Shown here piece by piece: positions 9,288 to 17,124 of a stretch of DNA of 64,000 nt; the stretch's first letter is position 1, and each line of letters begins with the position of its first letter. A program made the translations under genes and the position numbers. This DNA comes from Deminuibacter sp966424055 (lineage in GTDB: Bacteria > Bacteroidota > Bacteroidia > Chitinophagales > Chitinophagaceae): contig CBJLMB010000004.1 of NCBI GenBank assembly GCA_966424055.1, positions 124,001 through 188,000 of the forward strand, given 5' to 3'. The notes under the pieces were generated by a model. That model ran no database searches. It saw only the letters and a list, made by a program, of their open reading frames with translations, and had not been told where the DNA came from.

Positions 9288-9301
9288 TTGATTTTTATCA
9301 A
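9288..9301. promoter_or_regulatory. FNR-type operator TTGAT-N4-ATCAA
   Basis: TTGATTTTTATCAA is an exact match to the FNR consensus palindrome. It sits in the 95-bp divergent region between the Crp/Fnr gene (start 9263) and the GcvH-like gene (start 9359). Its centre is about 64 bp upstream of the second start codon, which approximates a class I activator position if transcription begins near that ATG. The position is read directly; binding by the adjacent regulator is inferred. Confidence 0.75.
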
Positions 9302-9346
9302 TGAAATAGTTGAAAAGATGTAACCCAAAGAAAACCGGCATAAAGA

Positions 9347-9354
9347 TAACTTTG
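9347..9354 (+). promoter_or_regulatory. Bacteroidota -7 promoter element (TAACTTTG)
   Basis: The sequence fits the TAnnTTTG -7 consensus and ends only four bases before the ATG at 9359. That would give an almost leaderless mRNA for the GcvH-like gene. No clear TTTG -33 element is visible, consistent with dependence on an activator bound at 9288-9301. Confidence 0.55.
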
Positions 9355-9358
9355 TCTA

Positions 9359-9781
9359 ATGAAATTCAACGCTCATCCCGGAACAGAATTCTATTACACC
9401 TATGATCACGAATGGGCCTGTTTTTCAGGAGAACTGGCATTTGCCGGTATTGCCCCTTTTAAATTAATCGGTATACCACACATTGATTACCTGCAATGGA
9501 ATGTTCCGGTGAACAGCGAGTTGAAACAAGGGCAGCTGGCAGTAACACTATACCACAGGGAATACGCTATCCCGGTTCATTGTCCTGTTGAAGGCAGGCT
9601 GCTGTCTGTAAACAAAGGTTTACAGGAAGTGCAGCTAGACTATATTAAAATCAGCCCACAGGATAAGGGCTGGCTATTCGCTATCCGCACAAAAGATCAG
9701 CAGCTGGCGGCACTGCTTACTGCCGATCAGTACTATAAAAGAACCAGTCCTTTAACAGAAAGAAAGAGATACTGTTTATGA
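9359..9781 (+). CDS. GcvH-like (lipoyl-domain fold) protein lacking the lipoyl lysine
   Basis: The 140-residue protein follows the glycine-cleavage H-protein pattern. YTYDHEWACFSGELAFAGIA matches the N-terminal HEW region, the following PFKLIGIPHIDYLQW matches the strand region, CPVEGRLLSVN matches the PVSGEVVEVN hairpin, and KGWLFAI matches the C-terminal GWL motif. The residue aligned with the lipoylated Lys (ESVKA in GcvH) falls in YHREYAIP and is Glu by my alignment. It should therefore not carry lipoate and cannot serve as a normal H protein. It overlaps the following methyltransferase gene by ATGA and is first in a probable operon under the Crp/Fnr box. Confidence 0.72.
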   Translation: MKFNAHPGTEFYYTYDHEWACFSGELAFAGIAPFKLIGIPHIDYLQWNVPVNSELKQGQLAVTLYHREYAIPVHCPVEGRLLSVNKGLQEVQLDYIKISPQDKGWLFAIRTKDQQLAALLTADQYYKRTSPLTERKRYCL

Positions 9782-10380
9782 ATGATCCTTTGGTTATTAC
9801 AGGTGGTTATGTGAAAGATACAGATTTTGACAGGCTATACCCGGAACATATCAGGCGCTTATCCAAACAACACTGGTCGCCCGTTGAAATTGCCATAAAA
9901 GCCGCATCATTCCTGGCTGCCGAGCCGGGCACCAATGTATTGGATATTGGCTCAGGGGTTGGCAAGTTCTGCCTGGCAGCCGGCTGTTATTTCGGAAATA
10001 ATCATTTTGTAGGTGTGGAGCAGAGAGGGTCGCTTGTGAAGACAGCCAGGGAGGCACAGCATACGCTGGGTATAGAAAATGTCAGTTTCATCCATGGCAA
10101 TTTCACACAGCTGGATTTTGCGCAGTTTGATCATTTCTATTTCTATAACGCTTTTTACGAAAACCTGATGGATGAGTTACAGCGTATAGATGATGACATT
10201 GTTTGCTCAGAGGGACTTTATAATTATTATACCGGGTATTTGTATAAACTACTGGAAGCAAAACCTGTGGGCACCCGGCTGGTTACTTACCATAGCCTGT
10301 TTGATGAAATTCCGTATGGTTATGTCTCAGTGGAAAATGATGCCAGTGGTTTATTTAACTGCTGGATAAAAACTGCATAA
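9778..10380 (+). CDS. Class I SAM-dependent methyltransferase
   Basis: The 200-residue protein has a Rossmann-type methyltransferase core. Motif I is VLDIGSGVGKFCLAAG at about 54-69, the acidic end of strand 2 is VGVEQR at about 78-83, and FDHFYFYNAFYENL at about 118-131 is the motif IV region. The substrate is unknown. The start overlaps the GcvH-like stop (ATGA), so the two proteins are made together. A role in modifying a partner bound by the GcvH-like protein is possible but only inferred. Confidence 0.88.
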   Translation: MNDPLVITGGYVKDTDFDRLYPEHIRRLSKQHWSPVEIAIKAASFLAAEPGTNVLDIGSGVGKFCLAAGCYFGNNHFVGVEQRGSLVKTAREAQHTLGIENVSFIHGNFTQLDFAQFDHFYFYNAFYENLMDELQRIDDDIVCSEGLYNYYTGYLYKLLEAKPVGTRLVTYHSLFDEIPYGYVSVENDASGLFNCWIKTA

Positions 10381-10384
10381 TAAA

Positions 10385-10849
10385 ATGGCTGAAGAAAAGG
10401 AAAAGAAAAAAACTTACCTGGTTAGTGTATTTCAATGCAAATGCCCGCGCTGCAGGCAGGGGAACCTGTTCTTATCCGGCAATCCTTATGCGTTCAGAAA
10501 AAACCGGTTCATGCAAATGACTGATCACTGCCAGGTATGTGGGCAACCCACAGAGCTGGAGGTAGGCTTTTATTATGGAACCAGTTATGTTAGCTATGCG
10601 TTGACAGTAGCCTTTTCAGTAGCAACAGCAATAGCCTGGGCACTGCTGGTGGGATTCTCTATTTATGATAACCGGATATTCTGGTGGCTTGGGCTAAACA
10701 CATTGCTACTGATCGTACTGCAACCTCCTCTCATGCGCTTATCGAGAAGTCTGTGGCTGAGCTGGTTTGTAAAATACGATCCCGACTGGGCAGCCAAACA
10801 GGCGGAAGCACCTGAACGGGTGATAAAAGAACATATGCATGGCTGGTAA
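10385..10849 (+). CDS. DUF983 zinc-ribbon membrane protein
   Basis: The 154-residue protein has two CxxC pairs, KCPRCRQG near residue 19 and CQVCGQ near residue 49, which form a probable zinc ribbon. Two membrane segments follow (about 65-90 and 95-115). A polar C-terminus contains KYDPDWA. This matches the DUF983 family of Bacteroidota and Proteobacteria, whose function is unknown. It starts four bases after the methyltransferase stop and is clearly in the same transcript. Confidence 0.88.
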   Translation: MAEEKEKKKTYLVSVFQCKCPRCRQGNLFLSGNPYAFRKNRFMQMTDHCQVCGQPTELEVGFYYGTSYVSYALTVAFSVATAIAWALLVGFSIYDNRIFWWLGLNTLLLIVLQPPLMRLSRSLWLSWFVKYDPDWAAKQAEAPERVIKEHMHGW

Positions 10850-10887
10850 ACCAACCGGTATATCTACTAAATATTAACAAGAACAAA

Positions 10888-11190
10888 ATGACATCTTCCG
10901 AGCATCCGGTATTTATCAGCAGACTTATTAATGAGATATTATTTGCCAGGGAACAAACCGCAATAATACCTATTATCCAAGCACATTTCGGCGAAGTTGA
11001 CCGGATGCAGAAAGCAGGATTGCCTACACCAGAGCTGGTTGAGACAATCCTGCACCACCTGACAGGATTCAGTCCTCTTGACCTGGATGCGCATCAATGG
11101 AGCAATATCAAACTGGCAAAAATCCAATTGGCACGTATCCGGCGATCACTGCAACATGAACCGGAAATTAAAAGCAGGGGACAATTATGA
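10888..11190 (+). CDS. Small helical protein of unknown function
   Basis: I do not recognise this 100-residue protein. It is predicted mostly helical from its pattern of Leu/Ile and charged residues, has no signal peptide and no cysteines, and ends in a basic segment (IQLARIRRSLQHEPEIKSR). It lies 38 bp after the DUF983 gene on the same strand and is followed with overlap by tiny reading frames, so it is probably part of the Crp/Fnr-controlled cluster. Confidence 0.65.
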   Translation: MTSSEHPVFISRLINEILFAREQTAIIPIIQAHFGEVDRMQKAGLPTPELVETILHHLTGFSPLDLDAHQWSNIKLAKIQLARIRRSLQHEPEIKSRGQL

Positions 11191-11236
11191 AGCAGTCATC
11201 CCATAACCGGATAAAGATTTTGCAGACAAGAAGCCT

Positions 11237-11329
11237 ATGAAAAAACATGTATTCCCGGGATCTAAAGAAGTACAGAAAATTGTGCACAAGAATGTTGATC
11301 AGCCCTATTTAATGTTATTTAACCGGTAA
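11237..11329 (+). CDS. Possible 30-residue small protein
   Basis: The ATG at 11237 opens a 30-residue frame (MKKHVFPGSKEVQKIVHKN...). Its stop is two bases before the ATG of the gene at 11332, a spacing typical of translational coupling. An even smaller 17-residue frame (11187-11240) overlaps the stop of the previous gene and the start of this one by ATGA. Chained overlaps favour real translation, but the lengths are too short to be sure. Confidence 0.35.
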   Translation: MKKHVFPGSKEVQKIVHKNVDQPYLMLFNR

Positions 11330-11331
11330 TT

Positions 11332-11613
11332 ATGAAAGACCTTAACAGAACCGAGGGCGCTATGGTGGTATTCAATCAGCAGGTATGGAAAAAGCTCAAA
11401 GAGAAGGGCTATCAATACCTCCAGGTGGAAGCATTGACAGGCGATGGCAGAACGGATCATATTATCTCGAGCTATTTCCTGCTAACTCCATACCGTTCAC
11501 TACCAGAAAACCCGTATTTAATGGAGATCTATGAAAAAATAGACAGTCCCATCCTGGAACGCTGGGCAGCATCCGGCGATGAGACCCTGCTGGTAAGGAG
11601 AAAATTTGTATAG
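11332..11613 (+). CDS. Small soluble protein of unknown function
   Basis: The 93-residue protein has no recognised domain. It contains WKKLKEKGYQYLQVEALTGD and a Tyr/Pro-rich middle (YFLLTPYRSLPENPYLMEIY). There is no signal peptide or membrane segment. It sits between the small genes and the DUF1275 membrane protein on the plus strand, 33 bp before the latter, and is likely co-transcribed with them. Confidence 0.6.
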   Translation: MKDLNRTEGAMVVFNQQVWKKLKEKGYQYLQVEALTGDGRTDHIISSYFLLTPYRSLPENPYLMEIYEKIDSPILERWAASGDETLLVRRKFV

Positions 11614-11646
11614 CCATTTACACTGCACTTACCAAACCGGGAAAAG

Positions 11647-12384
11647 ATGTTGAGGCATACAGGACAAAAACGAAACTACAAACACAATATCAGGTTAGCC
11701 GTATTGCTTTGCCTCACAGCAGGTTTTGTCAATACAGCAGGTTTTCTTGCATTTGCTGTGCTCACCACCAATGTAACCGGTCATGCTGCTTTACTGGCAG
11801 TAAAATTGACTGAAGGTGATCTCCGGTCGGCCAGGATGATCGCACTGTGGCTGCTGCTGTTCTTGACAGGCGCTTTTCTTTCCAGTTTATATATCACTAA
11901 AACAGGGAGGGATAAACCTTATGCATATACTATTTCTATTATTGCAGAAATAGTATTACTGGTTTTTGTGGGTTGCTTTGGATACCGTTTCGATGGCTCT
12001 GTTGTAAAAACAGAATACTTTGCCGGCAACCTTCTTTTTGCAATGGGTATACAAAACAGTATGGTATCAATGATCTCCGGATCAGTCGTTCGTACAACGC
12101 ATCTTACAGGCATGGTCACCGACCTGGGTATTGATCTATCTGCTGCAGTTCATTATAATAAACGCAAGGCCTTGCCGGTGATCAGGAAGCGGATTTTATT
12201 AAGGATCGTGATCATCAGCTTTTTTCTTATTGGCGGTATATTGGGCGGGTTTTGCTTTATCCGCCTGCATTATCAAAGTTTTTTTATCCCGGCAGCCCTA
12301 CTCGTGATCACCATGTTCTATGATTTTTTCAGGATAAAACTAATACGCATACACTCGAAGATCAGATATGCCGGCAGGCAGTAG
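11647..12384 (+). CDS. YoaK/DUF1275-family membrane protein
   Basis: The 245-residue integral membrane protein has about six hydrophobic segments. The family features GFVNTAGFLAF and TTNVTGHAALLAVKL lie near the N-terminus, and SGSVVRTTHLTGMVTDLG in the middle. DUF1275 proteins are widespread, and their transport or other role is unknown. It ends the plus-strand cluster that begins at 9359. The stop codon lies inside an AGTAGGCAGT word that begins composite repeat C. Confidence 0.9.
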   Translation: MLRHTGQKRNYKHNIRLAVLLCLTAGFVNTAGFLAFAVLTTNVTGHAALLAVKLTEGDLRSARMIALWLLLFLTGAFLSSLYITKTGRDKPYAYTISIIAEIVLLVFVGCFGYRFDGSVVKTEYFAGNLLFAMGIQNSMVSMISGSVVRTTHLTGMVTDLGIDLSAAVHYNKRKALPVIRKRILLRIVIISFFLIGGILGGFCFIRLHYQSFFIPAALLVITMFYDFFRIKLIRIHSKIRYAGRQ

Positions 12385-12762
12385 GCAGTCCTCAGTAGGT
12401 AGTTGTCAAACAACGATATCGTGAATCGTGAATCATCAGTCGTGAGTGATATCGAGAAACGAGAATCGACATATCCGAATTACTAATTCCCAATTCCAAT
12501 CAACCACTCAACCACTCAACCATTCAACCATTCAACCATTCAACTATACCCGTGAATCGTCAGACGTGAGTGATATCGAGAAACGAGAAACGAGAATCGA
12601 CATACCCGAATTACTAATTCCCAATTCCACTCAACCATTCAACCAATCAACCACTCAACCATTCAACTATACCCGTGAATCGTCAGTCCACAGTAGGCAG
12701 TCTGTGACTATTAGATACACATTGCAGACTGTAGACCGCCGACTGCAGACTGAAGACACGCG
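12385..12762 (+). repeat. Composite intergenic repeat, copy C (duplicated modules)
   Basis: After AGTAGGCAGT words come AAACAACGATATCGTG, AATCATCAGTCGTGAGTG, ATCGAGAAACGAGAATCGAC, ATATCCG, AATTACTAATTCCCAATTCC and a CAACCACT/CAACCATT octamer array. A second set (GTGAATCGTCAGACGTGAGT to another array) follows at about 12548-12670. The tail (12690-12762) holds CAGTAGGCAGTCTGTG and GCAGACTG words. It shows that the whole module set can duplicate as a unit. Confidence 0.85.
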
Positions 12763-13533
12763 CTATGCATTACTGTACCGGTGCTCTACGGTAGCCCAGT
12801 TAACGGTATTCCACCAGGCAGCAATATAATCTGCTCTCCGGTTCAGGTATTTAAGGTAATAAGCATGCTCCCATACATCCAGGCCCAGTAGTGGAATGCC
12901 TTTGAGCTCGCTAATGTTCATCAGTGGATTATCCTGGTTAGGTGTGGAGCCGATCAGTAGTTTATTATCAGGCGTGTTCACCAGCCATACCCACCCGCTA
13001 CCAAAACGGTTCTGGGCTGCATCGGAAAACTTCGTTTTGAATGCATCAACAGAACCAAATGTTTTATCAATGGCCTGCTTGAGTTTACCGTCGGAGAGCT
13101 TTCCATCCTTGCCTTCGGGGCACATACTTCTCCAAAAAAGTTCATGATTATAATGCCCTCCTGCATTGTTGCGCATTTTTTCAGAATACTTTGAAATACG
13201 CCCCAGCAATGCTTCAAGAGAAGTGGCATCTGTATCCACGTCTTCTGCCTTTACTGCATCCGAAAGGTTCTTCGCATATACCTGGGCATGTTTGCTATAG
13301 TGTATTTCCATGGTCATGGTATCGATCACCGGCTCCAATGCATTGAAATCGTACGGCAATGGCCGCTGTACATAAGGTATTTTCTCCGCTAGTTTTTCGG
13401 CCAGCTCCCATGATCCTTTGGTTCGAGGCGCTGCATGTGCACTCAAAATACTGGACGATAAACCGGCAATCAAACCAGTTTGAGCAGCCAGCCTCAGAAA
13501 CTGGCGCCGGTTACGAATGGTTAGGTCTTTCAT
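12763..13533 (-). CDS. Tat-exported Mn-type superoxide dismutase
   Basis: The enzyme dismutates superoxide to oxygen and hydrogen peroxide. The 256-residue protein starts with a twin-arginine signal (NRRQFLRLAAQTGLIAGLSS, cleavage near AHA at about 34). Metal ligands appear as His in HYSKHAQVY, His in GGHYNHELFW, and Asp and His in LDVWEHAYYL. The Gly-Gly before HYNH and the Gln in STPNQDNPLM match the Mn-type pattern rather than the Fe-type (AAQ...NH, SNAGTPL). Export would place it in the periplasm. It is monocistronic and divergent from the DoxX gene. Confidence 0.93.
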   Translation of the reverse strand: MKDLTIRNRRQFLRLAAQTGLIAGLSSSILSAHAAPRTKGSWELAEKLAEKIPYVQRPLPYDFNALEPVIDTMTMEIHYSKHAQVYAKNLSDAVKAEDVDTDATSLEALLGRISKYSEKMRNNAGGHYNHELFWRSMCPEGKDGKLSDGKLKQAIDKTFGSVDAFKTKFSDAAQNRFGSGWVWLVNTPDNKLLIGSTPNQDNPLMNISELKGIPLLGLDVWEHAYYLKYLNRRADYIAAWWNTVNWATVEHRYSNA

Positions 13534-13784
13534 ACACTGGAATTATAATGTTTGAAAATGCAAAGGACAAAACCAGGCAAATCTGCCGCTGCATTTATCC
13601 GATCAAAATCCGTACAATAAAAATATCCACTTGGCCAGGAAGCAGCCTGCGCAGGATCGGTTCCGCTTTAATGAAAACCTTACTGCTTTTCAAATTAAAC
13701 AGGTTCATCAAACAGCGTATTTTTTGGTACTATTCTTTCTGCTATTTAGTCTGTATTTATTGTTCACCAATAAACCAAAGAATT

Positions 13785-14201
13785 ATGAAACCGATCGTAT
13801 TAATAGGCAGGATCCTGTTCTCCTTAATTTTCTTACAAACTGCCTTTCATCATTTTTCCAGCGAAGGCATTCATGCTGCCGCTTCGCAGCATGTTCCGGC
13901 CGCCTGGCTGTTGGTTCCTTTATCCGGCATTATTGCCATTGCCGGTGCCATCAGCATTGTATTGGGTTATAAGGCCAGGGCCGGCGCATGGTTAATTGTG
14001 CTGTTCCTGGTGCCGGTAACACCCCTGATGCACAATTTCTGGGCGGTAACCGACCCGGTAATGAAGCAAATACAGATGGTCATGTTCATGAAAAACTTAT
14101 CCATGCTTGGCGGCGCATTGCTCATTGCCTATTTTGGTGCCGGCCCCATGAGCTTTGATGCGAAACAACGGCCAGCCAGGCCGGTAAGCAGCACTCGATA
14201 A
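13785..14201 (+). CDS. DoxX-family membrane protein
   Basis: The 138-residue protein has four membrane segments and the DoxX pattern: LIGRILFSLIFLQTAFHHF at the N-terminus, SGIIAIAGAISIVLGYKARAGAW in the middle, and HNFWAVTDPVMKQIQMVMFMKNLSMLGG. The ATG at 13785 is the family-typical start; upstream in-frame codons do not look coding. DoxX-like proteins are linked to redox or thiol-stress functions in some bacteria. Its position divergent from superoxide dismutase fits oxidative stress, but the link is inferred. Confidence 0.88.
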   Translation: MKPIVLIGRILFSLIFLQTAFHHFSSEGIHAAASQHVPAAWLLVPLSGIIAIAGAISIVLGYKARAGAWLIVLFLVPVTPLMHNFWAVTDPVMKQIQMVMFMKNLSMLGGALLIAYFGAGPMSFDAKQRPARPVSSTR

Positions 14202-14557
14202 ATGCCTACCATTTTCATTTTAACCCATTCCTGAAAATCACAGTATCGGCCACCAATGAAATATGCATATAATACGGCATTTTATACTATAATTTAACAA
14301 CCACTGTTCCTGCAATAAAAAGCAACAGAGAAAAATATCCACACTTATTTTGCACGAAATGGTTATTAAACCCACAATATAAAAATGCTGCTTATCCGGA
14401 TTTATCCTATTGCTCTTTTACAATAAGCTGCAGGTGATCTTTACCACCGTTTCACCGGGATCTGTACCGGCGGAAGCAAGATGAATTTAGTCCACGGATA
14501 TTGCGTTAAAAAATCTACAGCAAAAACATAGCTGCTTTATAGCAGCAGGTATTGATG
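14202..14557. other. Intergenic stretch, nothing recognised
   Basis: The region lies between the DoxX stop and the stop of the broken oxidoreductase gene, which are convergent. It is AT-rich, with no composite repeat, no convincing hairpin with a T-tract and no protein-like frame. Confidence 0.6.
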
Positions 14558-15327
14558 CTAATACCCTACCTGCAGAACGATCTTTCCGCGAACATGCCCT
14601 GACTGGCTCAGCTGTTCTGCCTCTGCTGCTTTTTCAAGAGGGAATACCCTATAGATCACAGGTTTAACCCTGCCTTCATCAACCAGCCTGGTTATAGCGT
14701 CTAGGTCTTCTTTCCTGGTTTCAGTAAGCATGCTGGTGATACCTGCGCCTTTTTCCCTGAAAGCTGCTTTGGTACTGTCTTCCACTTTCAATGTAGTAAC
14801 CAGCAGGCCACCGGGTTTTAATACCTGCAATGACCGTTTTTGTGTATCACCACCAATGGTATCAAATACCAGGTCCACATCGCGGATATTTTTTTCATAA
14901 TCCGGTACATGGTAATCGACAACCTCATCTGCACCCAGCTGCTGTAAAAAAGAATGGTTTTCTTTAGATGCTGTGCCGATCACATAAGCCCCTTTCCATT
15001 TCGCGAACTGAACAGCAAAAGTGCCCACACCACCCGATGCACCATGGATCAAAACCTTTTGCCCTGGTTGCAACTTGCCATGGGTAAAAAGGCCCTGCCA
15101 TGCTGTAAGTCCGGCCAGGGGGATAGCTGCAGCGCCGATATGATCTATCGTTACCGGTTTGCGCATCAGCCCGGTTTCGGGAACAGCAATATATTCAGCA
15201 TAGCTTCCATTGCGGTTACTATCTGACCGGGTATACACTCTGTCACCTTTTTTGAACTCTTTTACTGCCGGCCCTGTATCTTCAACCACCCCTGACACAT
15301 CCCATCCGGGGATAAAAGGCAAAGAAT
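14558..15327 (-). pseudogene. 3' part of a zinc-type alcohol dehydrogenase/quinone oxidoreductase cut by an insertion
   Basis: This part encodes the C-terminal 253 residues after the duplicated target (PFIPGWDVSGVVE onward). It includes the nucleotide-binding VLIHGASGGVGTFAVQFAKW and FDTIGGD motifs and the normal end (GHVRGKIVLQVGY). The missing first 55 residues lie at 20955-21119. Joining 20955-21119 to 14558-15319, counting the 8-bp target once, gives one frame of 308 residues ending in THHSL then PFIPG. A short chimeric protein starting at a codon supplied by the element (ATG at 15332) is possible but would lack the catalytic N-terminus. Confidence 0.92.
15320..15327. repeat. Target-site duplication, left copy (CAAAGAAT)
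   Basis: CAAAGAAT immediately precedes the left terminal inverted repeat. The identical octamer follows the right terminal repeat at 20955-20962. In the uninterrupted gene it encodes the HSL codons on the minus strand. Confidence 0.85.
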
Positions 15328-15346
15328 GGTGCATTACCAGCAAGTT
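15328..15346. repeat. Left terminal inverted repeat
   Basis: GGTGCATTACCAGCAAGTT, matching the reverse complement of 20936-20954 at 17 of 19 positions. Confidence 0.85.
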
Positions 15347-15547
15347 AAACAGCCCGGACAAACAACGGGGACGGTCACGGCCTACGGCCCGGCCCGAACA
15401 GGCCCGACCAGCGTTTAAAGGCCATTACAACCGTTTTACGGCCCGTTTGGGCCTATATGGGGCAACCGGCAGGCGAACAAAAACCGCCTAATAAACCGCC
15501 TAAAAGCCCGCCAACTACAGGGGGAAAAATCCGGCACAATTCAGGCA

Positions 15548-15631
15548 TCATAGTAAGATTTTAAGTAAACATATTAGGTCATACAACCAAAGGAGAAAAA
15601 AGAATATCAGCACAGCTTTTATAAATTTCAT
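15548..15631 (-). CDS. Possible 27-residue hydrophobic peptide
   Basis: The ATG at 15631 overlaps the stop of the broken gene upstream (ATGA). The frame encodes MKFIKAVLIFFFLLWLYDL and a further hydrophobic tail, a single membrane segment. The second paralogous copy of the upstream gene (17121-17842) is followed with the same overlap by a different gene, so the overlap may be a conserved feature of the locus. Confidence 0.3.
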   Translation of the reverse strand: MKFIKAVLIFFFLLWLYDLICLLKILL

Positions 15632-16339
15632 TTTCTTTCCCTTAATACCTTAGCAAGATTATTTACTATTAATTCTTTCACCTGTGCTTCATAGTGTACA
15701 CTTTCGCCCCCGTAGCGGTCAATGTAATCAACTACAATACGACTATAAAACAATATTATACCTCCACATCTCCCAGGTTTGCTCTCCCCTCCCAAAGACC
15801 CATGAAAGTTTCCTGTACAATCTCTTCGGCCGCATAATAAAAACGTCATAACTATATTAAGTCATTAGTCCATCCAGTTCTATTTATGCCTCACAAACAA
15901 ATTGCCCTCTAAGTCGCTCAATCGTAAGCGCACGTTATTATCTGTGGCTAATAGTGTGTCATTAAAATTTCGGTAAGTTGCTATGTTCAGCCCTTGATAC
16001 TTGTTGCGGAAATAAGAAAAGATAGCGTTGTTTTTATCCGTGTATTGCCCTATGTACGCAATATCTATGCTTGCCCCTTCTTTGCGGATAGTTTTTATAA
16101 TTTCTTTGTATAAGTAGTTGCTTCGGCTAATTAACAAGTTTTTATTTCATAGGAGTTCCTTTAGTATTTTTTATAAGGATAGAAGTATTAGGATTGCTCG
16201 TTTGAAAAATTGATTGTCGGCCAGTATCATTTTTGTAATTCGCTGTGCTACGCTTATATCGTTTGTTGTCTCGTTCAAACGTGCTATCTGTGCAGTGCTT
16301 TGCAGGCTGTTAAAGATGATTAACAGCGTTTTTTTTCAT
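15628..16339 (-). pseudogene. Decayed paralogue of the secreted protein at 17121-17842
   Basis: Reading from an ATG-AAA-AAA start near 16339, fragments in shifting frames match the second copy: LLIIFNSLQSTAQIARLNET, MILADNQFF, YTDKNNAIFSYF, LLATDNNVRLRLSDLEGN, and YIDRYGGESVHYEAQVKELI near the end. At least two frameshifts and internal stops (for example the stop at 15880) break it. The family is unknown. The intact ancestor would have a signal peptide and about 240 residues. Confidence 0.7.
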
Positions 16340-16410
16340 AAAGGTTTGTTGAGAGCCGGTTATTTATTCGGATATAAGATGTAACGTCTAACTTAAATCC
16401 GCTTATTTCC

Positions 16411-16866
16411 ATGAAAACGGTTACGATAATTATTTTTATTTGGGCGTTCCCGCTGCGATATAGTTTGATTTTTGTTGCAGCGGTCAGGCTTTCCGTAGTG
16501 CATGGCACTTTACTTCAATCCTTAACGCAATGGAGCGCCAGTTTTGGTATCCCGATAAATCGGGATGGTACATTATGTTGGCGCGATATTAATGTGGCCT
16601 ATGCTAAAGCTAAGGCCGGTTTAAAAGATGCAGTAAGAGTAGAGAAAAACGATGGTAAAGGCAATAAGGATGATGGCAGAGAAGGAATTTCCAATACTGG
16701 AACGAGAAAATAGACAAGTGAAAGTGAAAAAATTGGGATTGAGATAAAAAATGAAATGGGTGGACTGAAAAAGATTGATGCTACATATCTGGTGAATCAA
16801 ATAGGAGATATGAAAACCGCAGCAACTCTCCAGCCGTTGCCGTGTCATCTGACCGGCAACCTATAA
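16411..16866 (+). pseudogene. Unknown reading frame interrupted by an in-frame TAG
   Basis: A frame whose last protein-like part starts near INVAYAKAKAGLKDAVRVEK runs to a TAG at 16711-16713. It then continues for another 50 residues (TSESEKIGIEIKNEMGG, IDATYLVNQIGDMKTAATLQ) to a TAA inside hairpin repeat R1. Codon and residue composition on both sides look coding and alike, so this is probably the remnant of one gene with a nonsense change. The start is not clear, and I recognise no family. Confidence 0.35.
16831..16862 (+). repeat. Hairpin repeat R1
   Basis: The stem GTTGCCG (16836-16842) pairs with CGGCAAC (16854-16860). It is extended after one bulged T by GTC/GAC around an ATCT loop. 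It abuts the stop of the gene at 16861-17124. Confidence 0.8.
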
Positions 16867-17124
16867 AGCTTTAAACTTCTCACACTCTTCATTCACTCTA
16901 TTATATAGAAATTCTTTAATTGCGTTCTGACTGTGGAATTGGTCGGGATGGTTAAACATTTCCACGTAGACATCATTAACAATCGTTTCAGCTTTAGCAG
17001 CGTTGTTTATTGATGTGGCTGCTACAATTAAAAGATTTGTAGCATACTGCCCAATGACATAACGCTTTGCCTTGTCTGTACCTTTATGAAAATCGTCAAT
17101 TGAAAATTGATAAACTTCACTCAT
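16861..17124 (-). CDS. Short protein resembling ECF sigma region 2 only
   Basis: The 87-residue protein carries KAETIVNDVYVEMFNHPDQF followed by IKEFLYNRVNEECEKF. These resemble sigma region 2 of Bacteroidota ECF factors (AEDIVQ-VF-KLW ... IKAFLY--RN-C). There is no region 4, so it could not read a -35 element in the normal way. It may be a truncated sigma factor or an unrelated helical protein. Its ATG overlaps the stop of the broken gene at 17121-17842. It ends in TAG next to hairpin R1. Confidence 0.5.
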   Translation of the reverse strand: MSEVYQFSIDDFHKGTDKAKRYVIGQYATNLLIVAATSINNAAKAETIVNDVYVEMFNHPDQFHSQNAIKEFLYNRVNEECEKFKAL

